Below, piece after piece: positions 1 to 9,732 of a stretch of 64,000 bases of DNA; within the stretch, counting starts at the first letter, position 1; each line of letters opens with the position of its first letter. Below the pieces are notes generated by a model. The model saw only the letters and a list, made by a program, of their open reading frames with translations. It did no database searches and was not told the origin of the DNA. Both the position numbers and the translations under genes were made by a program. The DNA comes from Caldilineaceae bacterium (GTDB taxonomy: Bacteria > Chloroflexota > Anaerolineae > Caldilineales > Caldilineaceae), in contig JAGRCP010000048.1 in the NCBI GenBank assembly GCA_020433455.1, positions 46,591 through 110,590 of the forward strand, in the 5' to 3' direction.

Positions 1-170
1 TGTTCGTCATCCAGCGGCAGCCGCTTGTCGATGCGGGTGAAGTGGAGGACGGGCTGCATTTGCTCCAGGCCCTGGAGGGTTACATTGCTCACCGTGGCCG
101 TAAGGCTGCGTCCGCCCAAATCCTCGGGCCGCAGACGATAACGCTGATCGACAACGGGGGCGCGGGTCAT
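1..170 (-). CDS. hypothetical protein, 3' end cut by window edge
   Basis: An open frame runs from an ATG at 170 to the window edge, giving 56 residues that begin MTRAPVVDQRYRLRPEDLG with codon use like the neighbours. I do not recognise the family. It starts 41 bases after the stop of the redoxin gene on the same strand, so it is probably the third gene of that operon. No good ribosome binding site precedes the ATG directly. Instead a GAGGAG motif precedes a ten-codon frame (MNNRASSPTV) whose TGA overlaps this ATG. That is either a short leader that couples translation or a one-base frameshift that hides the true N-terminus. Confidence 0.5.
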   Translation of the reverse strand, partial: MTRAPVVDQRYRLRPEDLGGRSLTATVSNVTLQGLEQMQPVLHFTRIDKRLPLDDE

Positions 171-211
171 ACAGTGGGGGACGACGCACGGTTATTCATC
201 GCCGCCGCTCC

Positions 212-880
212 TCACTCTTCGTTGATAACCGCCAGCGATTGGCGCAACGTGTTTTCGTTGATCAATCCGCTCCAGATCGTGTAGATGGTCCCGTCAGGGC
301 GGATGAAAACGCTGGCGGGCAGTCCCCGGACCGCGTAGGCGTCCATCACCTCGCCTTTGGTATCCCGTACGATGGGCATGGTCATATTGAACTCCTGGGC
401 AAACGGCTCGATCACGTCCATCCCTTCGTGCGCGTTGATGGCCAGCACCACCAGGTCGCCGTTCCCATTGGCGACGTTGACGATGTCCGGCATTTCCATC
501 CGGCACGGTCCGCACCACGTGGCCCAGAAATTGAGGAGGACCGGGCGGCCCTGGAGATCGGCCAGGGTGAGGACGCGGCCGTCATCCAGTTGTAGACCGA
601 AATTGGGCGCGGGCGCGCCCGGCTGCAGGCTGCCGCCCGTCTGGTCAAGCCCGTCAATGATCGCTATGCCGTAGCCGTGCCCTGTTGTTTGGGGCAGTTC
701 CGCCAGGGTAACCGACGGGGCGTCGGCCGTTGATGACGAAGTCGCGCCATCGCTGCATGCGGCCGGCATGATGAGTATGAGCAATACCAGCAGACCGGAT
801 AAGCGCGTTCCGGCCGATTGTTTCCATCCACGCATCGCGTTCACGAACTTTCGGCGTATCGTTTTGGGTTGTTCAGACAT
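212..880 (-). CDS. TlpA/ResA-like thiol-disulfide redoxin lipoprotein
   Basis: A 222-residue thioredoxin-fold protein that probably reduces or exchanges disulfides of exported proteins outside the membrane. A hydrophobic segment (about residues 28-41) ends in the lipobox-like MPAAC with Cys42, followed by a Ser/Thr/Ala linker. The redoxin domain spans about 88-222 with the active site WCGPC (Cys123, Cys126) and the usual cis-proline region GLPASVF. It lies 6 bases downstream of the metzincin protease gene on the same strand, so the two are probably co-transcribed. The redoxin may help fold that secreted protein or act generally in the envelope; this is inference. The family assignment is firm and the substrate unknown. 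Confidence 0.87.
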   Translation of the reverse strand: MSEQPKTIRRKFVNAMRGWKQSAGTRLSGLLVLLILIMPAACSDGATSSSTADAPSVTLAELPQTTGHGYGIAIIDGLDQTGGSLQPGAPAPNFGLQLDDGRVLTLADLQGRPVLLNFWATWCGPCRMEMPDIVNVANGNGDLVVLAINAHEGMDVIEPFAQEFNMTMPIVRDTKGEVMDAYAVRGLPASVFIRPDGTIYTIWSGLINENTLRQSLAVINEE

Positions 881-886
881 TCCCGC

Positions 887-1939
887 TCACTCTGTTACGG
901 TCGAGACCCCGATTTGGTAATCGCCGGTACGCTCGCGGCTGAAGTGCTGAATGCGCACCGTGTAGAGGCCCCAATCCAGCTCTTTCACCAAGCGGGGATT
1001 AAGGCGGCGGCCGCTGTCATCGTCGAGATCGATGAATTGGGTGTCATTGTCCGGGCCATAGAGCGTCATAACCAGGTCGGTGCGCCCGTGGGTTTCGATG
1101 GCGTAGGTTCCCGGCTCGAAGATCAGAAAGGTAAATGTGTCGATCTCGCCCAATTGGCTGATGGCTTCGCTGCGGGGCGGCGCATCGAGTAATATCTCAT
1201 TGCTCGGCTTGGGATACATGCGGCCGATGAAGTCGGCGTCCATGGTGGAAATGTTGCGATTCCAGCCGACCTCGAAGTCGCCGATGGTGAATTCATTGGG
1301 AACGGGGTAGAGCATGATCGATTGGGTATCGAAGCCGGTAAAGCGGACCAGATTCTCCGCATACTTCTGGAACAGATTGATGTCAACCTGTTCCCGGGTC
1401 CAGTTGTTAGGCGGTCCCTGATAATAATCGTAGACCGCGTCTTTGTCCCACGGGATGCCTTTGGATGGGTTCTGATGTTCGTGTATCAGCCCCAACGCGT
1501 GACCGAATTCGTGGATCACAACCCGATCATACTCATCGTTGTGGGTATTAGGGTAGAGCCAGCCGAAGTTCATGGTGGGCTCGTCCGCGGGAATTTCCTG
1601 CGCATCCGTTCCGATATAGGACCAGGATCCCTGCTGCTGAAATGAGATGCGAATATCCGCATCAGGAGTATCGACAAACTTGAAGCGGATGTTGCCGTAC
1701 CGGCTCCACACATGGGCCCGGGCAGCTACTTTGCGCTGTACGACCTCTTCTCCGTCCATGAAGGTGCAGGTGAGCACTCGGCCCGTCGGCCACTTTTTGC
1801 TGATGACCAGCGCCGCTTCCAACGCTTCGGGCGGTATTCTTGTGGGCGTAGGAATTGCAGCAGGAATCAGTTCGCCCAGAGCAAACGGGAGACGTTCAGG
1901 GCGGCGGTCAACACAGGCTTTGACGAGCTTATCAGGCAT
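887..1939 (-). CDS. metzincin (astacin/matrixin-like) zinc metalloprotease with C-terminal beta domain
   Basis: The protein has 350 residues if translation starts at the ATG at 1939, which has AAGGAG about 7 bases upstream; an ATG 18 codons earlier lacks such a site. The extended zinc motif HEFGHALGLIHEH gives ligands His143, His147 and His153 with catalytic Glu144. SIMLYP (Met209) forms the metzincin Met-turn. Residues about 270-347 resemble a bacterial pre-peptidase C-terminal (PPC) domain, a secreted beta-sandwich. No classical signal peptide is visible, so the export route is unclear. It is first in a likely operon with the TlpA-like lipoprotein. It is probably an active protease because all expected residues are present; substrates are unknown. 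Confidence 0.85.
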   Translation of the reverse strand: MPDKLVKACVDRRPERLPFALGELIPAAIPTPTRIPPEALEAALVISKKWPTGRVLTCTFMDGEEVVQRKVAARAHVWSRYGNIRFKFVDTPDADIRISFQQQGSWSYIGTDAQEIPADEPTMNFGWLYPNTHNDEYDRVVIHEFGHALGLIHEHQNPSKGIPWDKDAVYDYYQGPPNNWTREQVDINLFQKYAENLVRFTGFDTQSIMLYPVPNEFTIGDFEVGWNRNISTMDADFIGRMYPKPSNEILLDAPPRSEAISQLGEIDTFTFLIFEPGTYAIETHGRTDLVMTLYGPDNDTQFIDLDDDSGRRLNPRLVKELDWGLYTVRIQHFSRERTGDYQIGVSTVTE

Positions 1940-2100
1940 AACCGGCTCCTTTTGGAGTTGCGTTGCGTACAGAAAAACTGGAATTGCTGACATTTTTGCA
2001 CTTTACTTAACGCGATTATAGCCAGCCCACCCCAAGCCTGTCAACGAACGCTATCTGTGCGGCAGCCGTTCCCCATGCGCCGCAATCTCAACATAAGCAA

Positions 2101-2135
2101 ACGCCCCGGTTTGCATCCATGGCAAACCGGGGCGT
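2101..2135 (-). terminator. perfect 14-bp hairpin after rnj
   Basis: 2101-2114 and 2122-2135 are exact reverse complements around a 7-base loop, 35 bases past the rnj stop. The minus-strand tail reads TTGCTTATGTT, only moderately T-rich. It is likely the rnj transcription terminator and also separates rnj from the protease operon downstream. Confidence 0.65.
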
Positions 2136-2169
2136 TGTAAGACTTTACGTTCGTCCCGCGTGCTTTGGT

Positions 2170-3876
<1,707 letters not shown>

Positions 3877-4302
3877 CTACAATTCGTTCTCCTTGTATAG
3901 TTGGACTTGTTGTTTTATGTATGATCTGGGTGCGCGCTGTCACCCTCTCTAAACCTTATTTAGGGCTGCCGCCCATGCGTTATTTATAGACGCACGCGCT
4001 CAATTTGCTGTGCCGCCGGCACACATACGCCACACTGTGCGACTGTCCAAAAGGGAAATGGTCGATCATCAAGCGAAGCATATTCTCTGCGGCCCTGTTT
4101 CGGCCAAGCTGTCTGCCTGCAACGGTTTGTCTCCTGCCGCCAAAGAGCGGGCAAAGCTTGGCTATCCGCAGCCCATCAGATATTATACCATTCCTGAGCC
4201 GACACGTAAATTTTTGCGCTTGGACTATTCATCATTCTTTCAGACGCCGGAGGTCAATGATCCCCTGATGGCTCGCCAGACAGACGGCCGGTATTATACT
4301 CC
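3877..4302. other. divergent intergenic region between rnj and the HTH-TPR gene
   Basis: 426 bases that are more AT-rich than the flanking genes. Short plus-strand frames occur here but lack protein-like composition or ribosome sites. The region should hold the divergent promoters; one weak candidate for rnj is listed separately. No RNA gene or long repeat was recognised. Confidence 0.6.
3916..3943 (-). promoter_or_regulatory. candidate sigma70-type promoter of rnj
   Basis: On the minus strand GTGACA (3943-3938) is followed after 16 bases by TACATA (3921-3916) and an A-rich stretch, placing a start of transcription about 30 bases before the rnj ATG. Both hexamers are imperfect, so this is a suggestion only. 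Confidence 0.3.
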
Positions 4303-6156
4303 ATGCTGACTTTTGCTCAATTGCTTTGCCAATACATGGAACGGAGCGGCATCTCGGATGCGGAACTGGCGCGCTCGGTCGGCGTGCGTCGCCAAACCAT
4401 CTTTCGCTGGAAGCAGGGGTTGGTCAAGCGGCCGCGCTTCCGCGAGGATGTCCTCGCTGTGGCCGCGCGCCTGCGCCTGACCTCTCCCGAGCGCGATGCC
4501 CTTTTGCTGTCAGTCGGCTTTCAGCCCGAAGACCCGGATGGACTTGTAGCGGAGGCGGAGGCGGGAACTGAGGGGGAGACAGGCGTGACGCCCGCGGCCG
4601 ATTCCCCCTCAGACGCGGCGCCTGATTTGGCATCAGACCCGGCTGGGACGCCGTCGGAGCTGTCAAGCGGACTTGAGCCTGTAAGCGACTCGGCCGGGCA
4701 GCCGGAAGCGGAGGACGTGACAGGCGCGCCCGGGCAGGAAGATACGCCGGATAAGCGGTCGGCGCGTCGCCTTTTGGGTATGGCTGGGGTGGTCCTGCTT
4801 GTCCTGCTGATCGGCTTTGCCGGCCTGCGCTTCTTGAATCGGCCAACGCCTTCGCCGTCTCCTTCCGCTACCGCCTCAGCCACGGAAGTCGCTTCGCCCA
4901 CCGACGCTGCAAGCGGGCAATCCGTCCTGGTCGCCGGGCCGGATGAGACCCTGCTTCTGGTGGCCGAGTTCTCCAATTACGGCGTGGAGCAGGGCTTTAA
5001 CGTGGCCGGCCGCATCAGCGAAGCGCTCATGGGCGAGATCAACCAGGCCGCGCTGGAGCGAACCCGGGTGGCCGTCTGGCCTCAGCCGGTGGACGATGGG
5101 GCGGACGCCGCAGCCGCCCTGGCCGAGAGCGGCGCGGCCGCGTTGGTCTGGGGCGAATATGACAGCGGCCGGGTGCGGGTCAACATCGCCCAACCCGGCT
5201 CCGATGAAGGGCCCGGCTGGGTGCGTTTTCTCTCCTCGCCCGGCGACCTGGCTTCCATTATCAACATCGATTTGCCCAACGAAACGCGTTTGCTGGCGCT
5301 TACAACCCTGGGCCAACTCTTCCGGGAACAGGGTGAGTACGTATCGGCCCGCAGCGCGTTTAAGCGTGCGCTGGATCTCCATCCCGACGAGGCGGATACA
5401 GAGGCCCTGCTCCACTTTCTTCTGGCCACCGTGCTGGAGCGGGGCGAAGACGGCGATCCGGCCGCGGCCATCAGCGAATACAGCCGGGTGATTCCCCTGC
5501 GTCCCGAGTGGGTGAACGCGCGCTATAACCGGGGCAGCGCCTATCTTCAGCGCTACTACAGCGGCGGCGAGCCGGACCTGCTGGACGCGGCCATTGCGGA
5601 TTTCGGCTGGGTGTTGGAGCGGGAGCCCGCGTTCAGCGACGCGTTCCTCAACCGGGGCATCGCCTATTATGAACGCAACCAGCCCGGCGATCTGGATCAT
5701 GCGAACGCGGACATGACCGCGGCCCTGGCCCGCTCGCCCAACTCATACCGGGTTTACTTCAACCGCGGCCTGCTCAACATCCGCCGCGACGATCCCCAGT
5801 GGCAGAGCGACCTGACCCGGGCCTTGCAGCGCAATCCCGGTTATGCGCCCATCCACAGCGCCCTGTGCTGGGGCTATGCGTTGGATGAGGAGCCCGAGGA
5901 AGCTCTCCCCCACTGCCAGGAGGCGCTGAGCCTGGACCCCGCCGCTAACGTGCATGACTCGTTGGGTATCGTCTATGCCCAGTTGGGGCGCAGGCAAGCA
6001 GCGCTGGCCGAATTTGAGGCGTATCTGACCTGGTTGCGCACGCTTCCGCCCCAGGCCCTTGCCCTCCTGAACGGACCGCTGGTGGAAGCGTGGATTGACG
6101 CGCTGGAGGCGGGCGACATGCCCTTCAATCAGGCCGCGCTGGACAAATTGCGCTGA
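4303..6156 (+). CDS. membrane-anchored HTH protein with periplasmic/extracytoplasmic TPR repeats
   Basis: A 617-residue protein in four parts. Residues 1-70 form a Cro/C1-type helix-turn-helix (core AELARSVGVRRQTIFRWKQG). Residues 80-155 are an acidic Pro/Ser/Ala-rich linker. Residues 157-178 are one transmembrane helix preceded by KRSARR, giving a cytoplasmic N-terminus. After a second Pro/Ser linker, residues from about 205 to 330 make an unassigned alpha/beta domain and about 330-600 contain several TPR units (for example SAFKRALDLHPDEAD and YNRGSAYLQRYY). The architecture recalls RodZ-like or sensor-type one-component regulators that join DNA or protein binding inside to scaffolding outside. 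Function is unknown; the gene stands alone, and no operator can be named. Confidence 0.8.
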   Translation: MLTFAQLLCQYMERSGISDAELARSVGVRRQTIFRWKQGLVKRPRFREDVLAVAARLRLTSPERDALLLSVGFQPEDPDGLVAEAEAGTEGETGVTPAADSPSDAAPDLASDPAGTPSELSSGLEPVSDSAGQPEAEDVTGAPGQEDTPDKRSARRLLGMAGVVLLVLLIGFAGLRFLNRPTPSPSPSATASATEVASPTDAASGQSVLVAGPDETLLLVAEFSNYGVEQGFNVAGRISEALMGEINQAALERTRVAVWPQPVDDGADAAAALAESGAAALVWGEYDSGRVRVNIAQPGSDEGPGWVRFLSSPGDLASIINIDLPNETRLLALTTLGQLFREQGEYVSARSAFKRALDLHPDEADTEALLHFLLATVLERGEDGDPAAAISEYSRVIPLRPEWVNARYNRGSAYLQRYYSGGEPDLLDAAIADFGWVLEREPAFSDAFLNRGIAYYERNQPGDLDHANADMTAALARSPNSYRVYFNRGLLNIRRDDPQWQSDLTRALQRNPGYAPIHSALCWGYALDEEPEEALPHCQEALSLDPAANVHDSLGIVYAQLGRRQAALAEFEAYLTWLRTLPPQALALLNGPLVEAWIDALEAGDMPFNQAALDKLR

Positions 6157-6196
6157 TAGTGCAAGCCAACCAATCAACAAATAAACGAGTTTTCCC

Positions 6197-6532
6197 TCAC
6201 CCCATCGCCCCAATCAACACCCGCCACGCCAGGAAGGCGATCATCCCCACGACAATCGTGAGCAGCAGGTTCTTTGTGCGCCACGAGGTCAGCCCTGCAA
6301 TGATTCCCGCGGCCAGATAGGCGTTCGTGTAGTCAAAATCAACGGAGCCGCCAGGCATGAGCAATGCCGGCGCGATAATCGCCGTAAGGACGGCCGGCGG
6401 AATGAACCGCATGGCCTCCATGAGTCTATGGGGAAGCTCAAAGCGCCCCACCAGCGCCAGCACAGGATAGCGAACGCCGAAGGTCACAGCCGTCATGCCC
6501 AGGATCAACCAAAATTCTTGCTGCGACGTCAT
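6197..6532 (-). CDS. azlD: AzlD-family small subunit of branched-chain amino acid exporter
   Basis: 111 residues with four hydrophobic segments, matching AzlD/BrnE proteins, the small partner of AzlC/BrnF. It includes the family-typical [13 protein letters not shown] and [14 protein letters not shown]. The pair exports branched-chain amino acids and related compounds across the membrane. The ATG at 6532 overlaps the azlC stop (ATGA), so the two genes are translationally coupled. A longer frame reaching 6787 lies inside azlC and is not used. Confidence 0.88.
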   Translation of the reverse strand: MTSQQEFWLILGMTAVTFGVRYPVLALVGRFELPHRLMEAMRFIPPAVLTAIIAPALLMPGGSVDFDYTNAYLAAGIIAGLTSWRTKNLLLTIVVGMIAFLAWRVLIGAMG

Positions 6533-7266
6533 GCTTTTGCCTTTCGTTTTTGCAGGAGTGCGCCTGTGGCCACGCCCAATAGGGTAGCGATGATAAGGCC
6601 GAGTTGATTGGGCAGGCTGTGGAAGAGCACGGCGCTGACGCCCGCAACCAGGACGCAAGCCACGACCGGGCGACTGCGCAGCATGGGGACCAGCATCCCG
6701 ATGAAGGTAACGGGCAGCGCGAAATCCAGTCCCCACGACGCGGGATCGGCAATGGCCTGCCCGGCGCGGATGCCGATGTACGTGCACAGTTGCCAGTTTG
6801 TGTACATGAAGAGGGCCGAACCCAGAAAGAACCAGTGCTTGTCGCGCGAATCGTCCGCCTGGGCGTAGCGGTCAATCACCACCAGATAACTTTCATCCGT
6901 GAGCCAGAAGCCCAGAAGCGCAAGCCAGCGCTGGGGCAGATGTTTCATATGGGGGGCGAGGGACGCGGCATAGAGGGCATGGCGCAGGTTAACGACGAAA
7001 GTTGTGAGCACGATGATGGCTACGCCTGCGCCCGCCGCGGCCAGGCCCGCGGCCACAAACTGGGCCGATCCGGCGAAGACGAAGAGGGACATGGCCATCG
7101 TCGCCTGGGGTGACAGTCCGCCGTTCACCGCGACCGCGCCGAAGATGATGCCGAAGGGAATCGCGCCCACCACCAGGGGAAAGGTGGCGCGTACGCCCCG
7201 GCGAAATTCTTGCGCCCGATTGGCGGACCGGCTGTGTTCAGTTGTGGCAGAAGATGCGTGGGGCAT
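6529..7266 (-). CDS. azlC: AzlC-family branched-chain amino acid permease
   Basis: A 245-residue integral membrane protein of the AzlC/BrnF family with the N-terminal [19 protein letters not shown] and the conserved [12 protein letters not shown] segment. With AzlD it forms a proton-driven amino-acid efflux system. It begins 36 bases after menD ends, so it may be transcribed from the men genes, though a functional link to menaquinone is not obvious. Length and motifs are normal. Confidence 0.9.
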   Translation of the reverse strand: MPHASSATTEHSRSANRAQEFRRGVRATFPLVVGAIPFGIIFGAVAVNGGLSPQATMAMSLFVFAGSAQFVAAGLAAAGAGVAIIVLTTFVVNLRHALYAASLAPHMKHLPQRWLALLGFWLTDESYLVVIDRYAQADDSRDKHWFFLGSALFMYTNWQLCTYIGIRAGQAIADPASWGLDFALPVTFIGMLVPMLRSRPVVACVLVAGVSAVLFHSLPNQLGLIIATLLGVATGALLQKRKAKA

Positions 7267-7302
7267 GGAAGAAGATGCGCTCTGCTGTCTGATGCGCGGG
7301 GC

Positions 7303-9069
7303 TCAACGGCGATCCGCGCGGGTTTGTCCGCGGCCAATCCGGCTGACCAGCGTTCGCTGCATGCGGATATCCCGCGCGCTGTCGCTCTGCACTTCCAGGA
7401 GCGTGGTTTGCTTCCGGACCAACGCTTCGCTAAGCGCGCGGCGGAAGGCCGTCACGTCGTTTTGGGCTGCCTGGAAGCGGATATGCTTGAGCCCGTAGAG
7501 GGCCGCCGCGTGACTGAAATCCAGGCCATGGGGCGTGAGGAACAGTTCGGTAAAGAGCGGATCCAGCCGGGCTACGGGCAGGCGGCGAAAGATGCCGCCG
7601 CCGTTGTTGTTGAGGAGCGCAATGGTCATATTTTCCACCTTGTGCATCTGCAGGGCAAGCAGTCCGTTCATGTCGTGGTAAAACGAAATGTCACCGATGA
7701 GCAGGACTACGGGCTGGTCCGGCACGGCCGCGGCTACGCCCAGCGCGCTGGAAATCACGCCGTCGATGCCGCTTGCGCCGCGATTCGCATAGACATACAG
7801 AGGCTTGGCCGCGGCTAGGGCAAATTGATCGACGTGACGAATGGGCAGGCTGTTGCCTACAAAAAGATGCGCGCCCGGCGGCAACTCTTCCGCCAGCGCG
7901 GCCACATACGCGGCGTCAAACGCTTCCTCGCTGAACGTAATTTCGGCTGCGGTCCGGGCCGCCGCGTCGGCCGTTTGCCATGGGTGCAGCCAATTTTCCG
8001 CGTCCGATGCAGGGGTCGGGCACGCGTCCAGCAGCGCCCGGCAGAGGGATGCTTCATCGCTCTGAAGAAAGTAGGTGGTCCGGTGGCTGTCATCGGCCCA
8101 GACGCCGTTGGCGCGTACGTGGATCTGCACATCAGGTTTGCTGCGAATGAGATATTCGTTGAGCCACTTTGAGGTCGGTACAGAGCCGAAGCGCAGTGTC
8201 AGCGTCGCACGCGGCAAGGATTGGGCTGCGGCCGGGTTGAGGAAACCCTCATAGGCTGAGACGACCATCCCCGTTTCCGCCTGGGGGCCAAAGCGTACGC
8301 CGGAAATGGGATCGGCCAGGAGCGGGTAGTGCAGCTTCCGCGCCAGTTCGGCTACGCCAAGCGGGAAATCGCCGCCGGGAGAGCGGGGCCCGCAGATAAT
8401 GAGGCCCTGGGGATGTGCGGCGAGCAGCGCGGCGATATGGTTGATCTGATCAGGGGTCGGCTGGATAACGCCCTTGGCAATGGTTACCGCGGCGGAGGCT
8501 GTCGGCGTATGGGCAAGTTCGTCCAGCGTCTCCGGCTCCAGAGGCTTGCGGAAGGGCAGGTTAAGGTGGACCGGACCTTTGACGATGCCGTTGGCCGTAG
8601 CGTAGGCGCGTGCGGCCAGGGTGCGTAGATTATTGCGCGCCACGGCCGGCGGATCCGCTTCCGGCAGCGCCACGTCCACCGCCCACAGAACCTGATCGCC
8701 GTAGAGCTTGACCTGATCGATGGTTTGGTTGGCTCCGCTGTGGCGCAGTTCCGGCGGCCGATCCGATGTGAGGACAATGAGGGGTGCGTGAGATTGGCGC
8801 GCTTCGATGACAGCGGCGAAAAACTCCGCCGCGGCCGTGCCCGACGTGCAGACCAATGCGACCGGTCGATCCTCAGCTAAGGCCATGCCCAGCGCGGCGA
8901 AGCCAGCGCTCCGCTCGTCGAGATGGAGGTAATGACGAATGCGGGGATGGCCGGCAAAAGCCAGGGTCAGCGGCGTTGAGCGGGAGCCGGGCGCGATCCA
9001 GACTGCATCCAGCCCGCACGCCGCCAGCTCCTCTACCAGGATAGCGGCCCAATGGTTATTTGCATTCAT
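7303..9069 (-). CDS. menD: MenD, SEPHCHC synthase
   Basis: A 588-residue thiamin-diphosphate enzyme that joins isochorismate and 2-oxoglutarate to give 2-succinyl-5-enolpyruvyl-6-hydroxy-3-cyclohexene-1-carboxylate in the cytoplasm, the second step of classical menaquinone synthesis. It shows the MenD N-terminus (GSRSTPLTLAF and HLDERSAGFAALGMA with the cofactor-activating Glu) and the ThDP/Mg motif GDISFYHDMNG followed by NNNGGGIF. The length is normal. The ATG at 9069 has only a weak ribosome site. menF lies two genes upstream on the same strand; a 44-bp palindrome sits just before this gene. Confidence 0.96.
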   Translation of the reverse strand: MNANNHWAAILVEELAACGLDAVWIAPGSRSTPLTLAFAGHPRIRHYLHLDERSAGFAALGMALAEDRPVALVCTSGTAAAEFFAAVIEARQSHAPLIVLTSDRPPELRHSGANQTIDQVKLYGDQVLWAVDVALPEADPPAVARNNLRTLAARAYATANGIVKGPVHLNLPFRKPLEPETLDELAHTPTASAAVTIAKGVIQPTPDQINHIAALLAAHPQGLIICGPRSPGGDFPLGVAELARKLHYPLLADPISGVRFGPQAETGMVVSAYEGFLNPAAAQSLPRATLTLRFGSVPTSKWLNEYLIRSKPDVQIHVRANGVWADDSHRTTYFLQSDEASLCRALLDACPTPASDAENWLHPWQTADAAARTAAEITFSEEAFDAAYVAALAEELPPGAHLFVGNSLPIRHVDQFALAAAKPLYVYANRGASGIDGVISSALGVAAAVPDQPVVLLIGDISFYHDMNGLLALQMHKVENMTIALLNNNGGGIFRRLPVARLDPLFTELFLTPHGLDFSHAAALYGLKHIRFQAAQNDVTAFRRALSEALVRKQTTLLEVQSDSARDIRMQRTLVSRIGRGQTRADRR

Positions 9070-9103
9070 GAAGGGTTTTCAATCGGAGTATTCGGGATGA
9101 TTG

Positions 9104-9147
9104 ACGGATTCACGCTGATCTTTTGCAAAAGATCAGCGTGAATCCGT
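9104..9147. repeat. perfect 44-bp palindrome between the LURP gene and menD
   Basis: Every base from 9104 to 9121 and on to the centre at 9125/9126 pairs with its mirror partner up to 9147; the centre is TTTTGCAAAA. It lies 7 bases past the stop of the LURP-like gene and 35 bases before the menD ATG. No T-run follows on either strand, so it may be a processing or attenuation hairpin or a mobile REP-like unit rather than a normal terminator. Confidence 0.9.
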
Positions 9148-9154
9148 TTGGGCG

Positions 9155-9658
9155 TCAGTCTTTTGTCGCCAGGGCATCAATGACGACGGTGACGGCCAGG
9201 GCCAATGCCGCGTCTTCACCCGGCTTCACGTCAACGCCATAGGTGTCGGTGAGGCGGAACCAGCGCTTTGAAACTTCGGCGACTACGTCAAGGCCCCGCT
9301 GGATGATATATTCATGGGCCAATAGATCGCCCTGCGCGACCCAGTTATGGCCGCCGGCGATATCGATATGCCATTTGCTGCCCAGCGGCGAAATGAGCGC
9401 CTTGTGAACCGTGGCGGCAGTATGGCCGGATGCACTCTCGATGGCCATTGTTTTGCGCACGTTCATGAGCTTTTCCTGGATCTTGTACAACTCCTGACCT
9501 TCGGCATTCGCAAAGATCAATGTTTCCCGGACCCTCAGTAATTTTCCCGTGACGGAAAAGGCGCGCTGTCCATGCTGATCCTCGATCCAATAGCGCTCTC
9601 GAATGGTGAGAAGGCCCTGCTTCATGCGGTAACGGTTGTCCTGATTCAAGAGTCCCAT
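9155..9658 (-). CDS. LURP-one-related (Tubby-like) protein
   Basis: 167 residues of the LURP-one-related/DUF567 family, a Tubby-like beta barrel of unknown biochemical role in bacteria. The pattern is typical: RYRMKQGLLTIRERYWIED at the N-terminus, then VTGKLLRVRETLIF, YKIQEKLMNVRKTMAIE and a long C-terminal helix. The ATG at 9658 follows AGAGGAG by about 10 bases; an upstream frame extension is unlikely. It sits between menF and menD on the same strand, 74 bases after menF, but nothing known ties this family to quinone synthesis, so its place here may be incidental. Confidence 0.82.
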   Translation of the reverse strand: MGLLNQDNRYRMKQGLLTIRERYWIEDQHGQRAFSVTGKLLRVRETLIFANAEGQELYKIQEKLMNVRKTMAIESASGHTAATVHKALISPLGSKWHIDIAGGHNWVAQGDLLAHEYIIQRGLDVVAEVSKRWFRLTDTYGVDVKPGEDAALALAVTVVIDALATKD

Positions 9659-9732
9659 TTTTTTTGTCTCCTCTAATCGTTGGATGAGCAAGATCTGATC
9701 TGTTGACCACAAATTACATCAAAAGCCGGAAA

